NCBI GenBank assembly: GCA_964440115.1
Contig: CAYTPV010000002.1
Location: 1-64,000 of the forward strand
From: JAEWWD01 sp964440115
Lineage (GTDB): Bacteria; Bacillota; Clostridia; Christensenellales; CAG-138
Length of the DNA stretch: 64,000 bases
Direction of reading: 5' to 3'
Part shown: positions 18,089 to 26,031 of the stretch, piece by piece
How positions within the stretch are numbered: position 1 is the first letter of the stretch
Layout of the letters: each line of letters opens with the position of its first letter
Position numbers and translations under genes: made by a program
The notes under the pieces: model-generated
Databases searched by the model: none
What the model was told of the DNA's origin: nothing
Seen by the model: only the letters and a program-made list of their open reading frames with translations

Positions 18089-19468
18089 TTACGCCAACTC
18101 AGCGGGTATTTCGGGCAGCTGCGCAAAGCCGCGCGCAAGCTCTTCATCAGTCGGAATATAATCCTTCATGTCGCCATTCTGGTAGCTCATGTAGGCCGTC
18201 ATATCGAAATAGCCGGTGCCGGAAAGGCCGAACAGTATGGTCTTCTTCTCGCCGGTTTCGCGGCACAAAAGCGCCTCGTCGATAGCGGCACGGATGGCGT
18301 GCGCGCTCTCAGGCGCGGGCAGTATGGTTTCGCAGCGGGCAAACAGCGTGGCGGCATCGAATACACGGCGCTGTTCCACTGCGACGGCTTCCATGTACCC
18401 GTCATGATACAGCTTGGAGAGTATGGGCGACATGCCGTGGTACCGAAGACCGCCCGCGTGGTTGGCAGAAGGCTGGAACGAGCAGCCGAGTGTGTACATC
18501 TTCGCGAGCGGCGTGATTTTCCCTGTGTCGCAGAAATCGTAAGCATATTTGCCGCGCGTGAACGAAGGGCAGGAAGCGGGCTCCACGGCGATGATGCGCG
18601 GATTCGCCTTTTTGAGCAGTTTATCCTGCACGTACGGCGCAATAAGACCGCCCAGATTGCTCCCGCCGCCCGCGCAGCCTATAACGATATCCGGGTATTC
18701 GCCGAGTATATCCATTGCCTGTTTGGCTTCAAGGCCGATGATGGATTGATGCAGCAGCACCTGATTGAGCACGGAGCCGAGCACATAGCGATATCCTTCG
18801 GTGGTAACAGCCTTTTCCACCGCTTCGGAAATGGCGCAGCCCAGAGAGCCGCTGTTTTCCGGGTCCGCCGCGAGTATAGCGCGGCCTGCATTTGTGGTAT
18901 CGCTGGGGCTCGGGATGACATTCGCGCCGAAGCTTTCAATAATCGCTTTGCGGTATGGCTTCTGGACGCTGGAAACCTTCACCATGAATACCGTTAGCGG
19001 CAGTTTAAAATAGGCACAGGCTTCCGAAAGCGCGGTGCCCCATTGGCCGGCACCCGTTTCGGTGGTGAGCCCTGCCAGGCCCTGTGCCTTGGCGTAGTAG
19101 GCCTGCGCAATGGCGGAGTTCAACTTATGGCTGCCCGAAGTATTGTTGCCTTCAAACTTAAAATAGATCTTAGCCGGGGTATCCAGCTCTTTTTCAAGGT
19201 TATAGGCGCGCACGAGCGGCGAGGGGCGGAATACGCGGTATAAATCCATGACGGGGCCGGGGATGTCGACATAACGCGTCTTGTCGTCCATCTCCTGATG
19301 CGCCAGCTCTTTGCAGAATACGGGGTATAAATCTTCTTCAGCTGCGGGGCGGAAAATGCCCGGTATCAGCATGGGTGCGGGCAGTTCAGGCATATCCGCA
19401 CGCAGGCTGTACCACTGCTGCGGAAGCTGGTCCTCGGTCAGATAGAAACGGTGCGGAATGCGTGTCAT
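18089..19468 (-). CDS. trpB: Tryptophan synthase beta-like protein, TrpB2 class
   Basis: 459 residues, longer than classical TrpB and with the N-terminal extension of the TrpB2 group. The PLP lysine is Lys115 in GNNTSGSHKLNSA; TETGAGQWG and the phosphate-binding GCAGGGSNLGG are intact. TrpB2 condenses indole with serine to tryptophan, often without TrpA, or salvages indole. No other trp gene is nearby. ATG 19468 is taken because AAAGGAG lies eight bases upstream. A T-box with a Trp specifier precedes it, so it is expressed when tRNA-Trp is uncharged. Confidence 0.92.
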   Translation of the reverse strand: MTRIPHRFYLTEDQLPQQWYSLRADMPELPAPMLIPGIFRPAAEEDLYPVFCKELAHQEMDDKTRYVDIPGPVMDLYRVFRPSPLVRAYNLEKELDTPAKIYFKFEGNNTSGSHKLNSAIAQAYYAKAQGLAGLTTETGAGQWGTALSEACAYFKLPLTVFMVKVSSVQKPYRKAIIESFGANVIPSPSDTTNAGRAILAADPENSGSLGCAISEAVEKAVTTEGYRYVLGSVLNQVLLHQSIIGLEAKQAMDILGEYPDIVIGCAGGGSNLGGLIAPYVQDKLLKKANPRIIAVEPASCPSFTRGKYAYDFCDTGKITPLAKMYTLGCSFQPSANHAGGLRYHGMSPILSKLYHDGYMEAVAVEQRRVFDAATLFARCETILPAPESAHAIRAAIDEALLCRETGEKKTILFGLSGTGYFDMTAYMSYQNGDMKDYIPTDEELARGFAQLPEIPAELA

Positions 19469-19507
19469 GGCGGTATCTCCTTTCATAAGTCCGTATTATT
19501 TTTGCCA

Positions 19508-19776
19508 ATAAAAAAAGCTTCTGTCCCTAAACATTGGGACAAAAGCCTTGCTTGCTTCTGCGGTGCCACCCGACTTGACGTATAAAACGTCCACTTTTAA
19601 AACCTGCCAACACAGGTCCTCCCCCAAGATAACGGAGGGGAATGCCGTCAGCTACTACTAAGGCTATTGCCTGTTCGGCTGCCCTCGTAAGTCCATTCAG
19701 CAAAGGTATTCGCTGCCGATTTCCACCGCCACGGCTCTCTGTGAGCTATCCCTGTGCCTACTCTTCTTACTCAACG
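19508..19776 (-). ncRNA. T-box riboswitch, tryptophan specifier, for trpB2
   Basis: Reading the minus strand: a Stem I with AAGAGTAGG, AGAGAGCC and GGTGGAAATCGG elements, a specifier loop GAA-TGG-AC (TGG at 19693-19695), then the conserved T-box GGGTGGCACCGCA (19559-19571) and a terminator GGCTTTTGTCCC/GGGACAGAAGC followed by seven T (19510-19547). Uncharged tRNA-Trp should favour the antiterminator and allow trpB2 expression. Confidence 0.92.
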
Positions 19777-19796
19777 GTTTTGCTTTGTTGTTTGCT

Positions 19797-19825
19797 ATTG
19801 TATGCCTGTAACGACACATTGTCAA
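19797..19825 (-). promoter_or_regulatory. Promoter of the trpB2 T-box transcript
   Basis: TTGACA (19820-19825) and TACAAT (19797-19802) on the minus strand, 17-base spacer, just upstream of the T-box leader. Confidence 0.8.
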
Positions 19826-19860
19826 CCCTGAAATCGATGCATATTGCACTTATTTTTTAT

Positions 19861-20628
19861 TTAATTCATCTGTTTCAGGCTGGCAATCGCTTCTTCAAGC
19901 ACCTTAACCCGCTCATTGAGCCGCGCCATTTCCAGTGCTACAGGATCGGGAAGATGTACCTGGTCAAGGTCAACGCCTTCCTCGCCCGGTGCGGTCGCGG
20001 GTCTTGCTGGACACACCGCCTGTTCACTCTCACCCTTGGCGGGGCAAATCTCCCTGCTCTCGCAAGTCTCCCTGTACTCGCAGGTGGCAGGCGATTGTGC
20101 GTTCGCGGGGCAGGCACAGATTTTTGCTACGCGGCCGGGTACGCCTACGACTGTGGCGCAGGGCGGCACGTCTTTGAGTAATACAGCGCCGGCGCCAACC
20201 TTGGTATAGTCGCCAACCGTGATTGGGCCGAGTACGCGCGCGCCGCTGGCGATCATGACATGATCGCCTATGGTCGGGTGGCGCTTGCCGCTTTCCTTTC
20301 CGGTTCCGCCCAAGGTTGCGCCTTGGTAAATGGTGACGTCGTCGCCGATTTCGGTAGTTTCGCCAATGACCACGCCCATGCCGTGGTCAATAAACAGACG
20401 CTGGCCGATTTTTGCGCCGGGATGGATTTCTATACCGGTGAAAAACCGGTTGATGTTGGATATCATGCGCGCCAGCAGTTTCATATGATGCGTATGCAGA
20501 AAATGCGCGACGCGGTGCCACCGTACGGCGTGGAAGCCGGGATAGCACAGGAATACTTCAATCATGTTGCGCGCCGCTGGGTCGCGCTGTAATATGCAGC
20601 GGATATCGCTGCGAAGCGTTCGGAACAT
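19861..20628 (-). CDS. cysE: Serine O-acetyltransferase with a Cys-rich C-terminal insertion
   Basis: 255 residues. Transfers acetyl from acetyl-CoA to serine, the first step of cysteine synthesis. The helical N-terminus and the left-handed beta-helix (GIEIHPGAKIGQRLFIDHG, GETTEIGDDVTIYQGATLGGTG, KRHPTIGDHVMIASGA) are normal. Between the end of the helix (VVGVPGRVAK) and the usual tail (DQVHLPDPV) sits an unusual segment, about residues 171-213, with six cysteines. ATG 20628 follows GGGGGGAG. A cysteine T-box precedes the gene. Confidence 0.92.
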   Translation of the reverse strand: MFRTLRSDIRCILQRDPAARNMIEVFLCYPGFHAVRWHRVAHFLHTHHMKLLARMISNINRFFTGIEIHPGAKIGQRLFIDHGMGVVIGETTEIGDDVTIYQGATLGGTGKESGKRHPTIGDHVMIASGARVLGPITVGDYTKVGAGAVLLKDVPPCATVVGVPGRVAKICACPANAQSPATCEYRETCESREICPAKGESEQAVCPARPATAPGEEGVDLDQVHLPDPVALEMARLNERVKVLEEAIASLKQMN

Positions 20629-20659
20629 AAGCTCCCCCCGTTCATTCAACTTTAAGGTA

Positions 20660-20905
20660 ATAAAAAACACATCGCCTGTACAAAGACGGATGTGTTCCGT
20701 GGTTCCACTTTGCTTGGGCAACTTAAGCCGCCCCGCTTTATGCCTTAACGCGGCCATACGTCCCGCGATACTCGGAGAGTGCTCCTTTGTCGCAGGCGGC
20801 TATGGAAATGCACTTCTCCGCATGATTACCCGGGCAGGCTTTCAGCCGTTTGCGGCCTTCCCTCTCTGTGGGTGCATTTGCGGATACTCTTTTTCCGTCA
20901 TTGCC
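20660..20905 (-). ncRNA. T-box riboswitch, cysteine specifier, for cysE
   Basis: On the minus strand Stem I begins with GGCAATGACGG and has an AGAGAGGGAAGG element; the specifier region reads GGAGAAG-TGC-ATTT (TGC at 20810-20812). The T-box core is AAGTGGAACCACGGA (20696-20710) and the terminator is ACACATC/GATGTGT followed by six T (20661-20695). The Cys codon fits the regulated gene. The specifier position has one base more than the usual GAA-NNN spacing, so the assignment is slightly less certain than for trpB2. Confidence 0.88.
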
Positions 20906-20915
20906 TTTGAAGAAT

Positions 20916-20945
20916 ATCATACTGTATGCGAAAAGTGCCTGTCAA
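20916..20945 (-). promoter_or_regulatory. Promoter of the cysE T-box transcript
   Basis: TTGACA (20940-20945) and TATGAT (20916-20921), 18-base spacer, minus strand. Confidence 0.75.
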
Positions 20946-21001
20946 GTGCCTGTCAGAGGCCTATTGTCTAACTTTGCGGTGATAATAGTCATCTTGGGCT
21001 T

Positions 21002-21036
21002 AAGAAAAGCGGGAGGTATGCCTCCCGCTTTTCTTG
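21002..21036 (-). terminator. Terminator downstream of the recombinase-SpoVT fusion
   Basis: AAGAAAAGCGGGAGG and CCTCCCGCTTTTCTT around a four-base loop. It lies 14 bases beyond the stop codon and was presumably the native spoVT terminator. Confidence 0.88.
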
Positions 21037-21049
21037 ATGTTCAACTGTG

Positions 21050-23182
21050 TTATTGTTCCATTTGCTTGCCGATGAAGCTGGCGGCTGTTTCCGCAATTTT
21101 GAGCTCCATTGGCCCCATGACGACGTCCGGTTCTCTGGATAGCAGCATGACTGCGCCAATCGCGTCACCTTCGGCCAATATGGGGACGATCACCTGCGCC
21201 CGATACGGATGGTTTTCCTCGTCATTCTGGATAATGTTGAGCAATTCCTCGCCTTTAGCAGCGGAGCGCACTACCTTGGAACGTGATTGCATGACCTGCT
21301 CCACGTCCTCGTGAATTGCCTTATCCATCAACTCGCGCTTTGCCGCGCCCGCTACCGTGATGACGACGTCCTTGTCACAGATGGCTGCGATATGCCCCAG
21401 ATTCTGGTGCATGGCCGCTGCATATTCGCGCGAAAAGTCATTGAGTTCGCCAATGGGCGAATACTTTTTGAGAATGACTTCTCCCTCGCGGTCCGTGAAT
21501 ATTTCCAGGGGATCACCCTCGCTGATAATATTGGTAGTGATTATCCTTTCTGGCTGATTACGTATTTTTAGCACATATTCTTCATGTTGATCCCAAAATG
21601 GTTTTTGAAGCATTGCAGTTATGTCTGCTTTTAATTGTATATCAATGTGGTCTTCAAAAACCACAATTTTCTCAACCAGTAGATCGAGATCTGTCTTATC
21701 AAGCTTCTCCTTAGCCAGAATATCATCGAATATTTGAAAAACAGTCTTTGCTACCCGGTTTACTTGGATGATCCTGTTTTTCAAGTTTGTCGTCATATCT
21801 CTCTGGTTTTCCAAACCTGTTATTCTGTTGAGGAGATCTGATTCCAGCTCACAATAAAGATCATCAATCGTTTCCGATTGCTCGGGGTGCCTAAGTTTAT
21901 CTAATACTTTTTGCTTAGCAATGCCCTTTAACTGCGTACGGGCGTTTTCTATTCCGGCTTCAATGCTGCTGATATTGTCATTTTGCCTGCTAATAAGAGT
22001 GCTTTCATCTTTTACAGACTCCTGCAAGGCAGCGATTTCTTGTGCAGAGCTTTCTTTTATGCGTGTGAGATACCGCTTTAGCATTGTGTCAAGGAAATCG
22101 ACGCGAATATGGTGACTTGTGCATCCATTGAGTCCATACCTATGGTATTTACCACAAACATAAGCAGGTGCTAAATTGCTTCGGCTTAATGAAAACATCG
22201 GACTTCCACAGTCGCCGCATCTCACAAATCCAGAATACGTGTTTTCGTGCTTTTTGAAGCCTCTGTAATTTGTCTGGCTACGTTTCTGGTATATCTTTTG
22301 GGTTGCCAAGAACGTTTTAGTATCTATAATTGCTTCATGATGATTCTCAAAAACTATTTGTTCTTCCGGAGTTGTACGTACATCGGAGCCATTAATTTTT
22401 TTTCTGGCCCACTTGTTCTGCCGTAACGTTCCGATATAAAAATCATTTTGTAGTAGTTTTTGTATGGTGACAATACTCCACTCGTATTTTGCGGTGAGTT
22501 TGCAAGTCTCGCCCTCTTCTTCCTTGCGCATACAGGCAAGAGAATTTGGGGTAGGAATATGCTTTTGGGTAAGATAATTTGCGATTTTTTTGTATCCCCA
22601 GCCGCTGTTGTACAGATCGAAAATTTGCCGAACAACATCTTTAGCTTCATTGTCAATTGCAATGGTCATGCGTTTGGTATCGGTCAGTGTATAGCCGTAT
22701 GGCACATTACATATCCATGTGCCCTCTTTTTTTCTATGATTGACGACTTGCCGAATTTTTTTACTGGTATCGGTGACAGGCATCTCATTGATTAGAAAAC
22801 GAAATTGTATACTTAGCCATTCGTCGTTTGTCGGATAATCAATATTGTCACCTATGGAAATTATCCTAACGCCAGCATCGCGTAGATCTTCCAATTCGAC
22901 GAGACCTTTACTATTGCGTCGCGCAAATCGGCTAAAGTCCTTCACGATCAGAATAGACTGGTAGCCTCCCATAAGTTGACGCCGCATAGTCTGATAATTT
23001 TCTCTTTGGTCAAATGTATAACCGCTGCGATCTCGGTCGCAATAGAAGGTGAGATTCGCGTCGGGAAATCTTTTTGTCACGTACTCATTGATTAGACTCT
23101 TTTGATGCTCAATACTCGTGTTATCCTTATCAAGTTCTAAGTCCACCGACAGGCGACAATAACCTGCTATGCTGAGTGACAA
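21050..23182 (-). CDS. Large serine recombinase fused in frame to the C-terminal domain of SpoVT
   Basis: 710 residues. Residues 1-553 are a large serine recombinase: catalytic Ser12 in AGYCRLSVD, SILIVKDFSRFARR, a recombinase domain (VPYGYTLTDTK, WSIVTIQKLLQNDFYIG), a zinc ribbon (CGDCG...YVCGKY...GC) and a coiled coil. Residues 554-710, from SEGDPLEIFTDREGEVILKK to the C-terminal FIGKQMEQ, are the GAF-like effector domain of the spore regulator SpoVT; only its first ~30 residues (AbrB DNA-binding part) are missing. The start is placed at TTG 23182, six bases after GGAGGAG; ATG 23197 is an alternative. The fusion marks the point where an element inserted into spoVT. In this state the cell lacks a normal SpoVT from this locus. 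Confidence 0.93.
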   Translation of the reverse strand: MSLSIAGYCRLSVDLELDKDNTSIEHQKSLINEYVTKRFPDANLTFYCDRDRSGYTFDQRENYQTMRRQLMGGYQSILIVKDFSRFARRNSKGLVELEDLRDAGVRIISIGDNIDYPTNDEWLSIQFRFLINEMPVTDTSKKIRQVVNHRKKEGTWICNVPYGYTLTDTKRMTIAIDNEAKDVVRQIFDLYNSGWGYKKIANYLTQKHIPTPNSLACMRKEEEGETCKLTAKYEWSIVTIQKLLQNDFYIGTLRQNKWARKKINGSDVRTTPEEQIVFENHHEAIIDTKTFLATQKIYQKRSQTNYRGFKKHENTYSGFVRCGDCGSPMFSLSRSNLAPAYVCGKYHRYGLNGCTSHHIRVDFLDTMLKRYLTRIKESSAQEIAALQESVKDESTLISRQNDNISSIEAGIENARTQLKGIAKQKVLDKLRHPEQSETIDDLYCELESDLLNRITGLENQRDMTTNLKNRIIQVNRVAKTVFQIFDDILAKEKLDKTDLDLLVEKIVVFEDHIDIQLKADITAMLQKPFWDQHEEYVLKIRNQPERIITTNIISEGDPLEIFTDREGEVILKKYSPIGELNDFSREYAAAMHQNLGHIAAICDKDVVITVAGAAKRELMDKAIHEDVEQVMQSRSKVVRSAAKGEELLNIIQNDEENHPYRAQVIVPILAEGDAIGAVMLLSREPDVVMGPMELKIAETAASFIGKQMEQ
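21495..21530 (-). other. Left attachment junction inside spoVT
   Basis: On the minus strand recombinase codons end near ACCAATATTATCAGC and SpoVT codons begin with GAGGGTGATCCCCTGGAA. The recombination core should lie in or next to GAGGGTGATCC. The partner copy, preceded by the ATG and about 29 codons of spoVT on the minus strand, is expected at the other end of the element; I did not find it up to position 64000. Confidence 0.75.
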
Positions 23183-23210
23183 TGTTATCTCCTCCATCCC
23201 AAGGTGATGT

Positions 23211-23224
23211 ATACAATATTGTAT
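23211..23224. promoter_or_regulatory. 14-bp perfect palindrome upstream of the recombinase
   Basis: ATACAATATTGTAT is its own reverse complement. It lies 29 bases upstream of the proposed TTG start, between the recombinase and the small gene before it, and could be a repressor site. No regulator can be assigned. Confidence 0.4.
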
Positions 23225-23238
23225 CACAAAGCCGCATT

Positions 23239-23481
23239 TCAGTGAATGTCAATCTGTGGCTGCGCGTTACCGTATAATGTATGTTTGTTGTGAATAAGGA
23301 GACTCTTTGTTAGGTCCATCATGTCTTCAGCTCCAGATGAGAATACTACAACACGGTACTTAAGGGGCCGATATTCTTTGATGAGCTTATCAATTTTTGC
23401 TTTCGCAAGGTCGCTGCCCACGTCACCTTTTGGCAACCATACCTCCACAATCTTACTTGCTTGATTAACAACGACTTCCAT
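23239..23481 (-). CDS. Hypothetical 80-residue protein upstream of the recombinase
   Basis: Not recognised. It reads VVVNQASKIVEVWLPKGD, then a basic helix AKAKIDKLIKEYRP and a strand KYRVVVFSSG, a compact alpha/beta pattern. GGAGG precedes ATG 23481. It lies 57 bases before the recombinase start in the same direction and is likely co-transcribed; a role as accessory or directionality factor is possible but nothing in the sequence proves it. Confidence 0.6.
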   Translation of the reverse strand: MEVVVNQASKIVEVWLPKGDVGSDLAKAKIDKLIKEYRPLKYRVVVFSSGAEDMMDLTKSLLIHNKHTLYGNAQPQIDIH

Positions 23482-23580
23482 AACTACCTCCAAATTTCCT
23501 TGATTACCATGTTGCCCATTGACAACCTTCTTATACGAAAAGACCTATCATAGCCTTTGATTATCCGATGCAAAATGTAA

Positions 23581-23609
23581 AATGAGGACGGTCCTTATGA
23601 CCGCCCTCA
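23581..23609 (-). terminator. Hairpin after the CARDB protein gene
   Basis: TGAGGACGGTC and GACCGCCCTCA form a stem with one mismatch (23581-23609), just downstream of the minus-strand stop at 23632. The T tract is weak. Confidence 0.5.
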
Positions 23610-23631
23610 ACATTATTTGTATGGTGCTTTG

Positions 23632-24819
23632 TTAATACGTTGAATTTGTAGAATCGTCCTCATACATGTTTCCACGAATAAGGATACTTAAGGGCACGGT
23701 TGCCGTAAGTTCTCCCCCGGGTGTAGAAGCCCCTACAGCTGTTACGATTGGCTCATATGCCTTGTCATCCGGGTACCAGACAGGTACGTACCATTTCTTT
23801 GCGCCGATCATAGACCACGGGCTTGCAGGTAATGTCCAGATGCTGCCGTCACGTACCAACTGCACAACCTCGTTGTAGCCCCGTTCCGGTACAAACATGA
23901 CTACCTGTGACGGAGCAAAGCTGCCGGTGTAGTTGGTGGTAACGGTTGCCGTAACGGTCACGCCGAAGCCATAGCCGGATTTGAGAGTTGACGCTGACGG
24001 ACTGGCTGAAAGGGAAAGTCTGGCCCAATAGGAGTTGGTCACGCCGTTGACTGTTTCTTCCCAAGTCACATAGTTATTGTTCTCACCAGCAGGGCGAGTG
24101 GGTATGGAAATCGGTGTAGGCTGCTCTACGGCGTTCACATAGGGAGCGCGCACGGTCGCAGCTATGGACATGGAATTGTTGTCATACGACGTTTCCGTGA
24201 CTGTATGATTGGGATTGACGGTAGCTGTGAGTGTTAAGGAACCACCGCTTGCCGGAGGTGTCCAAGAGAATACCGCCGTTGCGTATCCGCTGGCCGGTAC
24301 GCTTACAGTTTTTGCTTGAGTTCCAATGCCGCTGATCTCCAGCTTAACATCCACCGATCCGACAGTACCCCCTTGTGTTTCCTGTACTCTGACCATGGTC
24401 ATAGCCGTGGTGCCCGAGCGGTACGCGTTGGGAGTGACGCTTACGACAGAAAGATCAGGTGTTGTCGTGGAAGGTGTGCCGTTGCTGCTGCCTCCACTGT
24501 CATTGTCGCCACTGACGATAATCCACTTTGTTTCGCCACTTTTTGTAGTTGTGGTTTTCAGCGTAACTTCAGTGCTGCCACTCGAACTGTTCATTTGACC
24601 AGTTGCGTATATCTTGTTGTAGCGATCGGTAACGGTTACTCCCTTCGGATCGGCTTTGCTGTTGCTGCCGGTGGAATTCTGATAACCCGAAGAGCCACCC
24701 TTGCTTGATGTTCCTTTAGATGCTTTAGACGAGGTTGCAGCAACCGCTGTTTGTGTGAAAGCTAGCAATAAGATGAATACAATAATGAGCGAAATGCTGC
24801 ACTTTTGCCTGTATTTCAT
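23632..24819 (-). CDS. Secreted CARDB-like protein
   Basis: 395 residues. A signal peptide (IVFILLLAFTQTAVAA) and a Ser/Lys/Gly-rich low-complexity region (to about residue 60) precede a stretch typical of CARDB/Ig-like adhesion domains: PDLSVVSVTPNAYRSGTTAM, FSWTPPASGGSLTLTATVNP and NHTVTETSYDNNS. A further beta-rich region follows (to residue 395), without a sortase motif or membrane anchor. Probably exported or surface-associated. GTAGGAGGAAG-type Shine-Dalgarno (AGGAGGAAG) is present. It follows the Tad-like operon in the same direction and may be one of its exported partners (inference). Confidence 0.7.
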   Translation of the reverse strand: MKYRQKCSISLIIVFILLLAFTQTAVAATSSKASKGTSSKGGSSGYQNSTGSNSKADPKGVTVTDRYNKIYATGQMNSSSGSTEVTLKTTTTKSGETKWIIVSGDNDSGGSSNGTPSTTTPDLSVVSVTPNAYRSGTTAMTMVRVQETQGGTVGSVDVKLEISGIGTQAKTVSVPASGYATAVFSWTPPASGGSLTLTATVNPNHTVTETSYDNNSMSIAATVRAPYVNAVEQPTPISIPTRPAGENNNYVTWEETVNGVTNSYWARLSLSASPSASTLKSGYGFGVTVTATVTTNYTGSFAPSQVVMFVPERGYNEVVQLVRDGSIWTLPASPWSMIGAKKWYVPVWYPDDKAYEPIVTAVGASTPGGELTATVPLSILIRGNMYEDDSTNSTY

Positions 24820-24898
24820 TTCTTCCTCCTATTCTCGATAGATCTGTTGCAAAAGAGAACTTTCGTATCACCTCCATCATGTAAAGGATATCTATATT

Positions 24899-24926
24899 AA
24901 AAGGGCATCCCTTTCGGGATGCCCTT
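24899..24926 (-). terminator. Terminator after the 286-residue secreted protein gene
   Basis: AAGGGCATCC and GGGATGCCCTT around a CTTTC loop, just downstream of the stop at 24944. On the minus strand it is followed by TTTAATATAG, a modest T tract. Confidence 0.7.
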
Positions 24927-24943
24927 GAATTGGATACTCTTCG

Positions 24944-25804
24944 TTATGCCATGTGCTTCATTGCTAAGGCGACAAGTGAGCTATTTGCTTTATTCCATCC
25001 GTTGGATATAGCTATCCAACTATCAAGTACATACTTACCGTGTTCATATTTACCGTGTTCATATTTACCTTTGACTTTTGAACTGTTTTTCACCATACAA
25101 AACTCAATATCGAAATAGTACCAGGTATCTGCTTTAATCCCATCTTCGAAAAAGTCCTTAGATGCCTGATTATATTTCAATACTACTCGCCCGCGAACAC
25201 GATACATCCCATCTGCAGCTTGATACACCAACGAAGGATCGGTAATGAATGCACCCTGCTTAATGACTTTGTAGTCTTTAGCCTCTTTGATAATATTGTC
25301 AACATATGAGCTTTTCTCATCTGAAGTTGGCAAATAGTAGAAGATGGCCGACTTAAATGCGTTTTCGTCTATTCTTGAATAATCAATATTTGTTTCAAGT
25401 ATCTCATACCCTTTAGCCGCCTTCATGATCAAAGCGACATCTTTAGCACCAATGGCCTTAATAAGCTGTGCGTTGGTCTTGAAATTCTTCTTGTAATTGG
25501 CTATGCTTTTCGCGTCAGCCCAAGTGCTGTAGGGATGCTGATAGAGGTTGGCAGGCAGGCTCTTGTCAACCTTGGAATAGTCTTCGGGCAATGCAGACAA
25601 TGCATATTTGAAAGCTTTCGCATAGCTTTCCGTGTATTTGTAGCCATACTTCTTGCAATATGCATTTGCAAACGCTTTGTAATCAGTTTCTGGCATACGG
25701 ACTGTTATGCTGTCAGTCCTTGCAGCGGTCGGTGTGGCTGCCAAAGCGCTAAAGGGAAGTATTAGGAAGGCAAGTGCCAGGATCAGTGTCAATACGCGTT
25801 TCAT
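24944..25804 (-). CDS. Secreted protein with C-terminal EHGKY repeats
   Basis: 286 residues with a clear signal peptide (LTLILALAFLILPFSALA). The mature part is mostly helical and has no family I recognise (KAFANAYCKKYGYKYTESYAKAFKYAL, ALIMKAAKGYEILETN). Near the C-terminus KGKYEHGKYEHGKYVLD contains a duplicated six-residue unit encoded by an exact 18-base tandem repeat (about 25033-25070). AAAGGAGG precedes ATG 25804. It lies between the Tad-like operon and the CARDB protein. Confidence 0.65.
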   Translation of the reverse strand: MKRVLTLILALAFLILPFSALAATPTAARTDSITVRMPETDYKAFANAYCKKYGYKYTESYAKAFKYALSALPEDYSKVDKSLPANLYQHPYSTWADAKSIANYKKNFKTNAQLIKAIGAKDVALIMKAAKGYEILETNIDYSRIDENAFKSAIFYYLPTSDEKSSYVDNIIKEAKDYKVIKQGAFITDPSLVYQAADGMYRVRGRVVLKYNQASKDFFEDGIKADTWYYFDIEFCMVKNSSKVKGKYEHGKYEHGKYVLDSWIAISNGWNKANSSLVALAMKHMA

Positions 25805-26031
25805 ATCGTCATCCTCCTTTGAATGGTGTGCGCTGTAGAGATTGGTTGGTTGAATTGAAATGTTATATTTTAGTATATATCCCTATATATAGTATATCAT
25901 TATTCGACAGATTTCGCAAGCTCCTATTCCCCTTATCGTGTGTTTGTATTAAACATTAAGATGCAATGTAACCAGGAGCGCCTCACATGGAGAGCGCTCC
26001 CGGTCTTCAGGGGGATGGGGGTTGGGGCAAA

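Noticed and set aside
18077..18997. 306-residue open frame on the plus strand
   Set aside because: Entirely antisense to trpB2, no Shine-Dalgarno, composition of a shadow frame.
19642..20181. 179-residue plus-strand frame across the T-box and cysE end
   Set aside because: It lies over the T-box leader and the cysE 3' end on the opposite strand.
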